Shown: piece after piece, positions 1-9,527 of the stretch
How the letters are laid out: each line of letters starts with the position of its first letter
Numbering within the stretch: the first letter of the stretch is position 1
NCBI RefSeq assembly: GCF_024609785.1
Contig: NZ_JANHJQ010000001.1
Coordinates: 1-64,000, forward strand
Length of the DNA: 64,000 nt
DNA from: Pseudalkalibacillus decolorationis
Lineage (GTDB): Bacteria; Bacillota; Bacilli; Bacillales; Fictibacillaceae
Direction: 5' to 3'
Notes under the pieces: model-generated
The model's database searches: none
The model's input: the letters and a program-made list of their open reading frames with translations, nothing else
Told to the model about the DNA's origin: nothing
Made by a program: the position numbers and the translations under genes

Positions 1-150
1 ACGTCTAAACCTACGTACTTTGTGGTATCCTTCATACTAACTAGCTCCTTTCGTAATTATAGCTCTGATTTGGTATGTTGTTGCCTTAAACACAGTATTA
101 CCAAATTAACCTACGTTGTTACGAACAGGGGCTAGTTTCGTTCATGATAA

Positions 151-192
151 CTTATACTATAGAAAGTATTTTTATACTTTCTTAACGTGTAA
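151..192 (+). repeat. Family A intergenic repeat, 3' part only
   Basis: Carries the family A signature: GAAAGTAT, a TTTT loop and ATACTTTC, followed by TTAACGTGTAA. The 5' half of the element (the CTTGGC...GCCAAG hairpin seen in other copies) is missing or unrecognisable. It lies just beyond the lipM terminator. The preceding 150 bases hold no gene that I can support. Confidence 0.7.
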
Positions 193-222
193 AAAAGATG
201 ACGTTTTTTGTGAGCCGTCATC
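190..222 (-). terminator. Rho-independent terminator of lipM
   Basis: On the minus strand a GATGACG/CGTCATC stem is followed by a run of six T, 15 nt past the lipM stop. Confidence 0.8.
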
Positions 223-236
223 CTCTTCCAAACCGT

Positions 237-1070
237 TTATCGTCGATAGGTCCACTCATCATTTTCATATCTTCGTTTGGCGATCTCCTCAACATATAGC
301 AGCTGATCTTCCGTTAGTTCATATGGAACTAACTCAATGTCAAGTCCTTGTTCAAAACCGGTTTTAAACGCACGCCTTGCTTCAACAATTTCAACGTTTT
401 CATCTCGTAAATCATTGATTGCTACTGCCTTCTTTCCAAACGCACGTTGCATTCGCTCACGAACGCGGTCATTAGTAAACTTAAAGCAATCGAAGAGTTT
501 ATCTTCGTCAATGTCTAACAAGATGGATCCGTGCTGGAGAATAACTCCTTTTTGCCGGGTTTGTGCACTGCCTGCTACTTTACGTCCTTCAACGACGAGC
601 TCGTACCAAGACGGAGCATCAAAACAAACGGCTGACCGTGGATTCTTTAGTCCTGCACGTTCTTCATCCGTCTGTGGAACTGCAAAATAAGCTTCCAATC
701 CCAAGTTTCTGAACCCCTCGAGAATCCCATTTGATATAACTCGATAGGCTTCGGTAACCGATTGTGGCATTTCTGGGTGTTCTTCTGAAACAATGACACT
801 GTAGGTTAATTCTTGGTCGTGAAGAACAGCCCTCCCCCCAGTTGGCCTACGAACAAATCCATAACCATGCTGATGGACTGCTTCTAAATTGATCTCTTTC
901 TCAACTTTTTGAAAGTACCCAATTGATAGAGTAGCTGGGTTCCATTCATAAAAACGGACGACCGGTGGGATATCTCCTTTACTGTGCCATTCGAGCAACG
1001 CTTCATCGAGCGCCATATTATACGATGGTGAGCATGCACCTGAATCAATAAAATACCATTGTTCTTTCAT
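237..1070 (-). CDS. lipM: Octanoyltransferase LipM
   Basis: Transfers the octanoyl group from acyl carrier protein to GcvH, the first step of lipoate assembly in Bacillus. The 277-residue product matches the family length (about 278). The BPL/LplA/LipB fold is recognisable from the N-terminal [11 protein letters not shown], the [11 protein letters not shown] motif near residues 74-84 and the GRKVAGSAQ motif near 162-170. Cys149 in [12 protein letters not shown] matches the catalytic Cys of B. subtilis LipM. The gene starts with ATG behind a purine-rich GAGAGAGG. It is divergent from yqhL. In B. subtilis the same pair lies next to gcvPB; here the copper island separates them. Confidence 0.93.
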   Translation of the reverse strand: MKEQWYFIDSGACSPSYNMALDEALLEWHSKGDIPPVVRFYEWNPATLSIGYFQKVEKEINLEAVHQHGYGFVRRPTGGRAVLHDQELTYSVIVSEEHPEMPQSVTEAYRVISNGILEGFRNLGLEAYFAVPQTDEERAGLKNPRSAVCFDAPSWYELVVEGRKVAGSAQTRQKGVILQHGSILLDIDEDKLFDCFKFTNDRVRERMQRAFGKKAVAINDLRDENVEIVEARRAFKTGFEQGLDIELVPYELTEDQLLYVEEIAKRRYENDEWTYRR

Positions 1071-1274
1071 ATATGTACGCCTCTCTCTTTACTTCATCGA
1101 AAAGTACCTCTCATAGTTTAACAGAAACAAAATCGTGTATCCATCAAATTGATACGAATTTTAGGATTGGAAAAAATGGCTGTTTATCATTTGGCTACTT
1201 TTTAAACATCCGCTATAATGGACATGGTATAATAAGTACAGCTTAGATAGATTTTTTTAGGGGGAATTCGTAAA

Positions 1275-1649
1275 ATGGAATGGCTATGGATATTACCTGC
1301 AGCACTTCTTATTTATATGATTGGCGCAGGTCTCTATCAGAGGAAACAAATTAAAACACTCTCTGAACAAGAATTTCGTGAAGGGTATCGAAAAGCACAA
1401 CTAATCGATGTACGTGAACCGAACGAATACAAAAATGGGCATATCCTAGGTGCACGGAATATTCCTTTGTCTCAGATGAGGATGCGTTATAAAGAAATTC
1501 GTACTGACCAGCCTGTATACCTATATTGTGAAAGTGGAATGAGAACGGTCAGAGCTGCCGGCGTTCTTCGTAAAAAGCAAATTAAGGATCTTTATCAGCT
1601 TAAAGGCGGGTTTAAAAAATGGGATGGCAAAGTTAAAAGAGGCAAATAA
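1275..1649 (+). CDS. yqhL: Rhodanese-like domain protein YqhL
   Basis: A 124-residue protein with one N-terminal membrane segment (about residues 3-18) followed by a single rhodanese domain. The domain shows LIDVREPNEY, GHILGARNIP and the active-site loop YCESGMR with the catalytic Cys. The family carries sulfane sulfur or acts in thiol chemistry; the physiological substrate of YqhL is not known. It has a GGGGG ribosome binding site and its own terminator. Its position beside lipM is conserved with B. subtilis. Confidence 0.9.
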   Translation: MEWLWILPAALLIYMIGAGLYQRKQIKTLSEQEFREGYRKAQLIDVREPNEYKNGHILGARNIPLSQMRMRYKEIRTDQPVYLYCESGMRTVRAAGVLRKKQIKDLYQLKGGFKKWDGKVKRGK

Positions 1650-1660
1650 AGTTATGAAGA

Positions 1661-1692
1661 GGGACTGACGCAACTGTCGGACCCTTTTTTAA
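1661..1692 (+). terminator. Terminator of yqhL
   Basis: AGGGACTGAC pairs imperfectly with GTCGGACCCT and is followed by six T. It may also serve the convergent response regulator gene. Confidence 0.75.
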
Positions 1693-1701
1693 TTATATAA
1701 T

Positions 1702-2373
1702 CTAGATCCATTTGTACCCTACCCCCCACACAGTTATTAAATGCTGATCGATGTCAAATCCTGCTTTCCTGCATTTATCACGCAGATTACGTATATGAGA
1801 ATCTATTGTTCTTCCCTCAGTATCTGTATCAAACCCCCAAATAGCCTCAATAAGATGGTCGCGTGTAAACACTTTTTGTCGGTTCTTCAAGAACAACCCA
1901 AGCAAATCAAATTCCTTCGGTGTCGTGGTGATTACTTGGGACTGATAGGAAACCGTGTACCGTGTACGATCCCAAATCAAACTTTTAAAATCAATACACT
2001 CCGAACCAGCTTTCTCTGATCTCCGCAAAACCGTTTCAATTCTTGCTAGTAAAACATCTTCATCAAAAGGTTTTGAAATATAATCATCCGCACCCATTTT
2101 TAAACCTTTGATGACGTCCATATTTTGGTCTCTCGCAGTAAGCATAATAATCGGCGTCGTATAATAGTTTCTGATTTCCTTACATGTTTCCCAACCATCC
2201 ATTTCTGGCATCATAATATCAAGAAGGATTAAATCTACTACTTTCTCTTCTAACCGTTGCAATGCCTCTTTCCCAGAATAGGCTTGGGTACAAATGTAGT
2301 TATAGGGAGTTAAGTATAAAGAGATTAAGTCAACCATTCTCTGTTCATCATCAACAATCAATATCTTTTTCAC
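1702..2373 (-). CDS. OmpR-family response regulator
   Basis: A 223-residue DNA-binding response regulator. The receiver domain (about 1-115) has the acidic pair DDE near residue 8, the phospho-acceptor Asp52 in LILLDIMMPEMDG and the conserved Lys in ISKPFDEDVL. A winged-helix Trans_reg_C domain follows, with EFDLLGLFLKN and GRTIDSHIRNLRDK. The start is GTG behind GGGGGAGG. It overlaps the histidine kinase gene by 23 nt. The kinase lies upstream of the regulator, the reverse of the usual order. Its position at the edge of a copper cluster suggests metal or envelope sensing, but this is inference. Confidence 0.9.
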   Translation of the reverse strand: MKKILIVDDEQRMVDLISLYLTPYNYICTQAYSGKEALQRLEEKVVDLILLDIMMPEMDGWETCKEIRNYYTTPIIMLTARDQNMDVIKGLKMGADDYISKPFDEDVLLARIETVLRRSEKAGSECIDFKSLIWDRTRYTVSYQSQVITTTPKEFDLLGLFLKNRQKVFTRDHLIEAIWGFDTDTEGRTIDSHIRNLRDKCRKAGFDIDQHLITVWGVGYKWI

Positions 2374-3766
2374 AATTATCCTCCCCCTTTTTCAGCCTAA
2401 TTTTCATTATAGTGCCCTTCCCTAATACACTTGAGGCCTCAATCGTGCCTCCATGTTTCTCGATAATTTCCTTTGCAATGGACAATCCAATTCCTGTTCC
2501 GCCATGCTTTCTAGATCGAGACTTATCTACTCGGAAAAGGCGATCCCAAATATAGCGCAGCTGCTCAGCTGGAATCCCTTCCCCCTCATCCATGACTGAG
2601 ATAATAACATCATGACCATCTTCTTTTATCTTCACTTGAACAAGTTTACCTCGATCCGTATAATGCAAAGAATTATCTAAGAGGTTGATAATCACTTGTT
2701 TTATTCGCTCTTCATCAACACTTAGATAGAAAGTGTCCTTACATTCCAAATCTAATTTGACCCCTTTTTCTTCAAAGGTCGGTCTCACTTTTTCAATAAT
2801 TTCATTGATGAGAATGACAATATTAACATGTTTTTTTTGTATAGAGAATGAATGTTGATCGATCTTCGCAAGGTCAAACAGCGCAGTTACTAATTTAGAT
2901 AAACGCTCTGATTCTTCTTTAATGATTTTCAAATATTGCTTACGCTTGCTTTCATCTGTAGTGGAACGGTTTGCAAAGTCTGCGTAACCTTTTAAATAGG
3001 TTAAGGGTGTTCTAAGTTCATGGGCAATACTAGCAAGAAATTCTGTTCTTTCTTTTTTCAAGTGTTGTAAATCATTCGAAAGGGATGCAATCGATCTAGC
3101 AAGGTCTCCGAGTTCGTCCTTACGTTGAACATCTAATGACTCTGTACCCAAACCTGTATTGATATGTTCGGTCGCTTTTTTCATTCGGATCAGTGGATTT
3201 GTAATGAATTTTGATAAAAAGAATACGGTTATCGCAGTGAGAATGATGGAAAGACCCCCGATTATGAGAAATTGAAAGGTTAGTCGATCACTAACATTTC
3301 TTATCGACTTGGTATCTAAAAACATATAGACGTATCCTTTCAACTGATCATCGATATAAATAGGGGAAACAGATGCCATATAAGGCTTGTTTCGCCACCT
3401 GTTTTCAATTAATTGACCTTTTTCGGTGTGAGTTCGATCTGAATTGATTGTTTGCATCATCACATCACTGATTGAATCGGAGTGAACAAGGATATCGTTA
3501 TATTCATCTGTTATTACGACAATTGTCTCTGCTTCAGACTCCATTAAAGCAACATGGTCCAATGTTACATCTTCAAAATGTTTTGCGAGGACATCTCTAT
3601 GACTATTCCCTCTTGCCAGCAATGAATTCGTTTCGTCTTCTATTCGATTACTGAGCAACCCATAATAAAGAAACACAAATAATATCGTTTCTATTAATAA
3701 TATTGTAATAAGAAATAAAGTACCAAGTTTTACTGATATCTTATCTATAAATATCAATCCTTTCAT
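2351..3766 (-). CDS. Sensor histidine kinase
   Basis: A 471-residue membrane kinase. One membrane segment (about 15-36), an extracytoplasmic sensor region (about 40-165) and a second segment (about 166-187) come first. A HAMP domain follows (TNPLIRMKKATEHI and on). The dimerisation domain has His249 in SIAHELRTPL, and the HATPase_c domain shows the N box (NLLDNSLHYT), DEGEGIP and GTGIGLSIAKEI. Signal and targets are not shown by the sequence. Cotranscription with the downstream regulator is very likely because the genes overlap. Its neighbours suggest a copper or thiol stress signal. Confidence 0.9.
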   Translation of the reverse strand: MKGLIFIDKISVKLGTLFLITILLIETILFVFLYYGLLSNRIEDETNSLLARGNSHRDVLAKHFEDVTLDHVALMESEAETIVVITDEYNDILVHSDSISDVMMQTINSDRTHTEKGQLIENRWRNKPYMASVSPIYIDDQLKGYVYMFLDTKSIRNVSDRLTFQFLIIGGLSIILTAITVFFLSKFITNPLIRMKKATEHINTGLGTESLDVQRKDELGDLARSIASLSNDLQHLKKERTEFLASIAHELRTPLTYLKGYADFANRSTTDESKRKQYLKIIKEESERLSKLVTALFDLAKIDQHSFSIQKKHVNIVILINEIIEKVRPTFEEKGVKLDLECKDTFYLSVDEERIKQVIINLLDNSLHYTDRGKLVQVKIKEDGHDVIISVMDEGEGIPAEQLRYIWDRLFRVDKSRSRKHGGTGIGLSIAKEIIEKHGGTIEASSVLGKGTIMKIRLKKGEDNCEKDIDC

Positions 3767-3810
3767 ATTTAATGGGATCTACGGGACTCATAAAGAATAA
3801 ACAGCCAATT

Positions 3811-4362
3811 TTATTGCTTTCTTATTTTTTTTAATACAGTAATTAAAAGATAAAGTGAAATCAAGGTTAAAAGCAGTTTTCCTTCCCAATCAAATTCATT
3901 TATTTGAACAACTGAATATGCCTCAATAATAAGTGCCGGTATTTTCCCAACTGTACTTGCCAATGTAAAAAGAGGCAAGGAAACCTTTCCTAGAGCTGCA
4001 AAGATAGTAATAGTCCCTGAAGGAACAAAGGGGAATAGCCTTAAAGCCAGTATTAATTGGAACGCTTCCATTCCATCAACCTTTAGTAACTTTGCAACTT
4101 GGGGGAATTTAGTTGAATCGATGTTTTGCGAAAATCTTTTAAAACCTTTTCGGTATAGTATAAATGATACTATGGCACCTAATGCTTCTCCTAGAAAAGA
4201 AAAAAGGAGACCGTACCAAATTCCAAAAAAAGTTATATTGGCAGCCGTGATAAAGAAACTTGGAACGATTCCAACTATGCTAATTAAAATACTTATAAAC
4301 AGGCTAATAAAAACTGAAACGCTAGAATACTCATCAAAAAACCAGAGAATCGTATCGTTCAT
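3811..4362 (-). CDS. VTT-domain (TVP38/TMEM64, DedA-like) membrane protein
   Basis: A 183-residue integral membrane protein with five or six hydrophobic segments. It carries the VTT signature region, with FFGIWYGLLFSFLGEALGAIVSFILYR, a phenylalanine-proline rich FPFVPSG and a GKIPALIIEAY C-terminal motif. The family contains lipid scramblases and flippases such as DedA and TMEM41B; the substrate here is unknown. It lies 44 nt upstream of the kinase gene on the same strand, so it may share its transcript. Confidence 0.8.
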   Translation of the reverse strand: MNDTILWFFDEYSSVSVFISLFISILISIVGIVPSFFITAANITFFGIWYGLLFSFLGEALGAIVSFILYRKGFKRFSQNIDSTKFPQVAKLLKVDGMEAFQLILALRLFPFVPSGTITIFAALGKVSLPLFTLASTVGKIPALIIEAYSVVQINEFDWEGKLLLTLISLYLLITVLKKIRKQ

Positions 4363-4499
4363 TCATATCTCCCGCATTTCCTTCTACGTTCTTTATTGGA
4401 TGAGTATCACTTCAACTCAGCATACTTTTCCAACACACATACTAACCTAAAAATGTCGAGGAATTGTGCACAACATTATTTAAAGCGATCCTCGTTTCT

Positions 4500-4541
4500 A
4501 ACAAGAAAACTTACAGACATCTTTTTGATGATATCTGTAAG
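4500..4541 (-). terminator. Terminator downstream of the TauE/DsbD-like gene
   Basis: CTTACAGATATC..GATGTCTGTAAG hairpin followed on the minus strand by TTTTCTTGTT. It separates the exporter gene from the VTT gene. Confidence 0.65.
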
Positions 4542-4611
4542 CATTCATAACCACATTCTTCTGTAAAACGAAGCACTATGTCCCTTTCCAAAGCCCATTC
4601 GTTCTATTTAT

Positions 4612-5346
4612 TTAAAGAGTCCAATATGTAATTGTATCGAGAATCCCAAGAATCAAAATAAAAACTCCGGACAGTCTTTGGATGAATAGTCCGAATTTCC
4701 TGCTTTTTTTTAATATCGAACCACTCAAACCAAAGTACCAAATGAGAAATACCACAATAATGACCGGTACCGATGTCCCAATCGCAAAAATACTAGGAAG
4801 GATAGAACCGTATGGGTTTGAAAGCACGAGAGGCATCAATAAACCGAAAAATAAAAGGAACATTGTTGGGCAAAAACCTAATGAAAATAAAAAGCCTAGG
4901 AAAAATGATTGCCTTTTTCCGCGTCCTGTTACTCGTTTTAACCATCGATCAGAAGTGAAGTTCCACTTTAATTTTAAGTATCCTAGCATAACAAGTCCGA
5001 TTACGATGAACAACGGTCCTATGAGTTTTCGAATCCATGGGAGTACACCGACCATTGTCTTTTCAAATTCCTGTCCGAGTATCCAAACAATTATGCCAAG
5101 GCATGAGAATACAGCTATTTTCCCTAAAAGAAAGAAAAGGATCTCTGCCCAAGAAACTTCTTTTTGAATGGAACGATTACCGTAAATGGTGATCGCTCCA
5201 ATGTTCCCAGTTAGTTGACAAGGAGCTAGTGAACCTAATAACCCAATAAAAAAAGCAGATATTATCGGGACATTTTCAGTATTATATACTGCATTTGTTA
5301 AAGGCTCATAAAAAAGTCGGGTAATCGATGTGAAAAATTCATACAT
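4612..5346 (-). CDS. TauE/SafE- or DsbD-like six-helix membrane protein
   Basis: A 244-residue polytopic protein. Two symmetry-related repeats each carry a membrane cysteine next to proline: SLAPCQLTGN near residue 43 and LGFCPTMFLL near residue 158. This is the pattern of the CcdA/DsbD transmembrane family and of the related sulfite exporter TauE/SafE entries. Such proteins move reducing equivalents or small anions across the membrane, or sit in heavy-metal operons. It lies between the multicopper oxidase and the VTT/two-component genes. The exact function is not determined. Confidence 0.75.
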   Translation of the reverse strand: MYEFFTSITRLFYEPLTNAVYNTENVPIISAFFIGLLGSLAPCQLTGNIGAITIYGNRSIQKEVSWAEILFFLLGKIAVFSCLGIIVWILGQEFEKTMVGVLPWIRKLIGPLFIVIGLVMLGYLKLKWNFTSDRWLKRVTGRGKRQSFFLGFLFSLGFCPTMFLLFFGLLMPLVLSNPYGSILPSIFAIGTSVPVIIVVFLIWYFGLSGSILKKSRKFGLFIQRLSGVFILILGILDTITYWTL

Positions 5347-5374
5347 AGCTTTCTCCCTATTTATTATTATTCTA

Positions 5375-5448
5375 AAGAAAAAGGGCTGGGTGGAAGAAGA
5401 AAATTGAGATTCACCAATTCACTTGTCTACTTCCAATACCAGCCCTTT
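5375..5448 (-). terminator. Terminator of the multicopper oxidase gene
   Basis: AAAGGGCTGG pairs with CCAGCCCTTT across a 49-nt insert that itself contains GGAAG/CTTCC pairs. A T-rich run follows on the minus strand. Confidence 0.7.
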
Positions 5449-5478
5449 GAAACAATTTTCTTTTCGAAATTGATTGTT

Positions 5479-7089
5479 TTATTCAGGTTGGTTCCCAGCA
5501 TCAGGGTCAGGAACGAAATCCGTTTCATAGCCTTTATAGTTAACCTGGGTTACCATACCCGCAGAAGCGTGGTGTAAATCATGGCAATGGAACATCCAAT
5601 TTCCTGGATTATCTGCTTTAAAGGCTACGATGTATTCTTCACCTGGTTTTAAGTTGAGTGTATCCTTCATGATCGGAGAACCCGATACCGGCTTACCGTC
5701 CTTACTCAATATTTGAAAGAAATGTCCGTGCAAATGCATAGGATGATCATCTTCTTTTGAGTTATTAACTAGCTTTACTTTCACCAGGTCTCCCTTTTCT
5801 ACTTCAATTTTATCTGTTTTTGGCCATACCTTATCATTAATCGTATAGACCATTTCCTCTTTTCTCATATCTGTATTAAGGTCCATTGTATATTCTAAAT
5901 CATAGTTTTGATCAAGTGAAAACTGACTTTTAGATTGCTCCCCATATTTCGTAATGTTCAATACTGGTAAGTCTTCACTATAATTTGATTGATCGTTTTC
6001 TTCTTGAGATTCTTCATACTGAATATAGGTTCTCATTCCGGTCACTGCAACATTTTCGCCATGTGACTCCAATAGCCATTTCCCAGGGTTATCTGCAGTA
6101 AACTCGATGTCATATCGTTCCCCCGGTGCAATTGAAATCGCTTGATCCCGGACAAATGCTGGATTGTTTATCGGTTGTCCATCTGTTGCCACTACTTTAA
6201 ATTCATGTCCGTGTAAATGAACTTTGTGAGACATAAACCCAGCATTGATTAATCGAATACGTACCTTCTCACCTTTTTTAACTTTTAGGGGTTTTGTCAA
6301 AGAACCACTTTTCCCATTAATGGTGTAAAGATCATACATACTCATGTCATGACCCATCTCCATACCACTGTCTTGTGACATGTCTGAATGGTCATCCTCA
6401 GACTTTTCTTTCTCTTCCTTGTTAGAATCATTAGCCATCTCACTATGATCCATGCCCTCCATGTTATCTTCACTCATTCCTCTACTCATCCATTCATCCA
6501 ACATCAACGTATAATCACGATCAGGCTTATCTTTAGAGTTATTCGGTTCGACAATAAAAGCTCCGTAAAGTCCTTTGTCAACCTGATTTACTCCATCTTG
6601 ATGGGAGTGGTACCAATATGTCCCTGGAACATCAGCAGTGAATTTATACGTAAATGATTCCCCAGGTTGGACAGCATTCATGGTGACACCTGGTATTCCA
6701 TCCATTTCATTTGGAACAGGAACGCCATGCCAGTGAATCGTCACAGGGTCGGGTAATTCATTTTTCAGATTAATCGTTAACTTTTCACCCTCTTTTACTC
6801 GAATTTCAGATCCAGGTACGGATCCATTAAACGTCCATACCGGTAGAGTCGTCTCTTCGTTTATTTTTAATGTTTGTTCATTTGCGGTGATTGTAAACTC
6901 ATTTGCTATAATAACGTTTGATTCATCCGAAGTAGATTTGGTTTTCTTCGATTCACCTTCTGAAGTATTCTTGTCTCCCATCTCTTCCATATTATGACCT
7001 TCATGACTGCTCGGTTTATCGTTTGAACAAGCAGCAGCTACTAATAAGATAAATACCATCAATAGTACAAAATAGACTGGTCTTTTCAT
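5479..7089 (-). CDS. Multicopper oxidase lipoprotein, copper resistance type
   Basis: A secreted laccase/CueO-like oxidase of 536 residues, taking the ATG at 7089 behind GAAGGTG. The upstream in-frame GTG at 7098 has no spacing from that site. A signal peptide ends in the lipobox VAAAC (Cys21), so the protein should be anchored outside the membrane. Type 2/3 copper ligands are visible: HWHG at 119-122, HSH at 161-163, HPMHLHGH and the type 1 site HCHDLHHASAGM near the C-terminus. An insert after about residue 200 is rich in Met, His and acid (MEGMDHSEM, MEMGHDMSM), like the Met-rich Cu(I) segments of CueO. Likely role: oxidising Cu(I) outside the cell. Divergent from copB. Confidence 0.93.
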   Translation of the reverse strand: MKRPVYFVLLMVFILLVAAACSNDKPSSHEGHNMEEMGDKNTSEGESKKTKSTSDESNVIIANEFTITANEQTLKINEETTLPVWTFNGSVPGSEIRVKEGEKLTINLKNELPDPVTIHWHGVPVPNEMDGIPGVTMNAVQPGESFTYKFTADVPGTYWYHSHQDGVNQVDKGLYGAFIVEPNNSKDKPDRDYTLMLDEWMSRGMSEDNMEGMDHSEMANDSNKEEKEKSEDDHSDMSQDSGMEMGHDMSMYDLYTINGKSGSLTKPLKVKKGEKVRIRLINAGFMSHKVHLHGHEFKVVATDGQPINNPAFVRDQAISIAPGERYDIEFTADNPGKWLLESHGENVAVTGMRTYIQYEESQEENDQSNYSEDLPVLNITKYGEQSKSQFSLDQNYDLEYTMDLNTDMRKEEMVYTINDKVWPKTDKIEVEKGDLVKVKLVNNSKEDDHPMHLHGHFFQILSKDGKPVSGSPIMKDTLNLKPGEEYIVAFKADNPGNWMFHCHDLHHASAGMVTQVNYKGYETDFVPDPDAGNQPE

Positions 7090-7255
7090 TCTCCACACCT
7101 TCTCTTAATAATTAATTTCTTAAGATGATTATAAAAGCTAGTTATCGAGAAAATGTGCAGTTACTTTGTATAACTTAATATTTCTTTTATAATAATTCTT
7201 CACTAGAGAAAAGATACTACATGATAGGTTTCAAAAATAACAGACAGGGTATTTT

Positions 7256-7272
7256 TACCTTACCGGGGTATA
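7256..7272 (+). promoter_or_regulatory. CsoR-like copper operator before copB
   Basis: TACCTTACCGGGGTATA closely resembles the B. subtilis CsoR site recalled as TACCCTACGGGGGTATGG. It lies 28 nt before the copB ATG, next to the possible -10 TATATT. No csoR gene is present in the window. Confidence 0.6.
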
Positions 7273-7299
7273 TTATTTCATATGAGGAGTTGAATCGAA

Positions 7300-9432
7300 A
7301 TGCAAAAGAAAGAACCATCACTTAAACAACACGAAGAACCTCCATCCAGTCATACAGAACATGAAGAACATCACAATCACGAAGATCATAACGGCAGTAC
7401 TGGACATCACCATAAAAATCACCACCACGTTGCCCCTGAAGATCATGGACATGAAGGACATGGCGGGCACGATCATCATGGTCATGATCACGAGCATATG
7501 ATTGATGACTTTAAAAAACGCTTTTATATTTCGCTCGTTTTAACTATCCCAATCTTGCTTCTTTCACCGATGATCCAAATGTTCCTCGGTTTTGAACTCA
7601 CCTTCCCAGGATCAATGTATGTTTTATTCGCATTAGCCACAATAGTCTTCTTTTACGGTGGTTGGCCTTTTCTAACAGGTTTAGCTGATGAACTACGTCA
7701 AAAAAGCCCCGGGATGATGACACTGATCGGTCTAGCGATTATTGTCGCTTATGGATACAGTTCACTGGTCATCTTTGGATTTCAGGGTAAAAACTTTTTC
7801 TGGGAACTAGCTACGCTGATCGACATTATGCTGTTAGGTCACTGGATTGAAATGCGTTCTGTTATGAATGCTTCAAATTCACTAGAGGAATTAGTGAAGT
7901 TAATGCCTAAGGAAGCCCATTTGATTTCTGAGAACGGAGATGTAATGGAAGTTCCTGTCTCCGAATTGAATGAAGGGGATCATGTCCTTATTAAACCTGG
8001 AGAAAAGGTACCAGCAGATGGAACTGTAATTAAGGGGAACTCTTCCATAGACGAATCTATGCTTACGGGGGAATCCATCCCCGTAGACAAACAAAAAGAG
8101 GATGAGTTGATTGGTGGATCCATTAATGGAGAAGGTTCCCTTACGATATCAATTAAGAAAACTGGAGAAGAAGGTTACTTATCTCAAGTCGTTAATCTAG
8201 TAAAAGAAGCACAAGAAACAAAATCAAAAACACAAGCATTGTCAGACCGGGCTGCAAAATGGCTTTTCTACGTTGCACTCAGCGCTGGTGCAATCACTCT
8301 TGTCATTTGGCTATCGATCGGATATCCTTTCGACTCTGCTCTTGAACGAACGGTTACTGTCCTTGTAATCTCTTGTCCACATGCGCTTGGTTTAGCTGTC
8401 CCATTGGTTGTTGCGAAATCGACAGCACTATCTGCTCAAAATGGACTGTTAATTCGTAACCGCACAAGCTTTGAAGAAGCTAGAAAATTAGAAGCAATCG
8501 TTTTTGATAAAACCGGTACACTTACCAAGGGGGAGTTTGGAGTCACAGATATTATTACTCAGAACAACAAAAGTGAAACAGATGTACTTCAGTTAGCAGC
8601 ATCATTAGAAGCACAATCCGAACACCCTATCGCACGAGGAATTGTTCAGACAGCCAATGAAAGAGAAATTCGACTTATCGAACCTGATGATTTTGAATCG
8701 ATTACCGGAAAAGGATTACAAGGGCGCGTAGATGGAAAAGAGCTCAAAATAGTCAGTCCCGGGTATGCTACGGAATATAACATTCAATATGATGAAAACC
8801 AATATGACAAACTCGCTAGTGATGGAAAAACAGTCATTTTTGTGATTGCAGATGACCAACTTCATGGGATGATTGCATTAGCGGATCAAATTAAAGAAAC
8901 TTCAGTAAACGCAATCAAAAAACTAAAAGAAATGGGAATTCAACCTATGATGCTTACAGGAGACAATCGTCAAGTAGCAAGCTGGGTTGGGAGACAATTA
9001 GACATAGATGAGGATGAAATATTTGCCGAGGTTCTTCCACATGAAAAGGCTGATAAAATAAAAGAAATTAAGCGTCAAGGGACGAGAGTAGCGATGACCG
9101 GGGATGGTATAAATGACGCACCTGCTTTAGCAAACGCGGACTTAGGAATTGCTGTAGGTGCCGGAACAGACGTGGCAATGGAAACTGCAGATGTGGTTTT
9201 AGCAAAAAGTAATTCAGAAGATGTTGTAGCTATTATCAATCTTTCACAAGCTACCTATCGAAAAATGATTCAAAACCTCTGGTGGGCGGCGGGGTATAAC
9301 ATTATAGCCTTACCCTTAGCAGCCGGGGTTCTATATCCAATTGGAATCTTGTTGGATCCAGCAGTCGGTGCTGTATTAATGTCTTTAAGTACAATTGTTG
9401 TAGCCTTTAATGCGAGAATTTTAAAAGTTTAA
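7300..9432 (+). CDS. copB: CopB-type copper-translocating P1B-ATPase
   Basis: A 710-residue heavy-metal exporting ATPase. The N-terminal 66 residues are a His-rich, disordered metal-binding tail with no CxxC ferredoxin-like domain. The membrane site is CPH (VISCPHALGLAVP), which separates CopB from CPC-type CopA. The actuator loop [10 protein letters not shown], the phosphorylation motif FDKTGTLTKG, the HP motif (SEHPIARG) and the hinge [12 protein letters not shown] are all intact. The gene has a GAGGAG ribosome binding site and ends at a strong terminator. The CsoR-like operator upstream suggests copper induction. CopB enzymes export Cu(I) or Cu(II)/Ag(I); the exact ion preference cannot be read here. 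Confidence 0.95.
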   Translation: MQKKEPSLKQHEEPPSSHTEHEEHHNHEDHNGSTGHHHKNHHHVAPEDHGHEGHGGHDHHGHDHEHMIDDFKKRFYISLVLTIPILLLSPMIQMFLGFELTFPGSMYVLFALATIVFFYGGWPFLTGLADELRQKSPGMMTLIGLAIIVAYGYSSLVIFGFQGKNFFWELATLIDIMLLGHWIEMRSVMNASNSLEELVKLMPKEAHLISENGDVMEVPVSELNEGDHVLIKPGEKVPADGTVIKGNSSIDESMLTGESIPVDKQKEDELIGGSINGEGSLTISIKKTGEEGYLSQVVNLVKEAQETKSKTQALSDRAAKWLFYVALSAGAITLVIWLSIGYPFDSALERTVTVLVISCPHALGLAVPLVVAKSTALSAQNGLLIRNRTSFEEARKLEAIVFDKTGTLTKGEFGVTDIITQNNKSETDVLQLAASLEAQSEHPIARGIVQTANEREIRLIEPDDFESITGKGLQGRVDGKELKIVSPGYATEYNIQYDENQYDKLASDGKTVIFVIADDQLHGMIALADQIKETSVNAIKKLKEMGIQPMMLTGDNRQVASWVGRQLDIDEDEIFAEVLPHEKADKIKEIKRQGTRVAMTGDGINDAPALANADLGIAVGAGTDVAMETADVVLAKSNSEDVVAIINLSQATYRKMIQNLWWAAGYNIIALPLAAGVLYPIGILLDPAVGAVLMSLSTIVVAFNARILKV

Positions 9433-9444
9433 ACTATAAATGGT

Positions 9445-9496
9445 AAAAACACCGTCTAATTTTTGATTTTTGATTTTTGATAGACGGTGTTTTTTT
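9445..9496. terminator. Bidirectional terminator of copB and ydhK
   Basis: AACACCGTCTA pairs with TAGACGGTGTT, flanked by A and T runs. The loop holds three copies of TTTTTGA in tandem. It lies between two convergent genes. Confidence 0.88.
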
Positions 9497-9527
9497 GGAT
9501 TAAAATTAAGAGCAATCTACTTAAACT

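Noticed and set aside
9458-9481. Triple TTTTTGA repeat as a functional tandem array
   Set aside because: It is just the loop of the copB terminator and too short to mean more.
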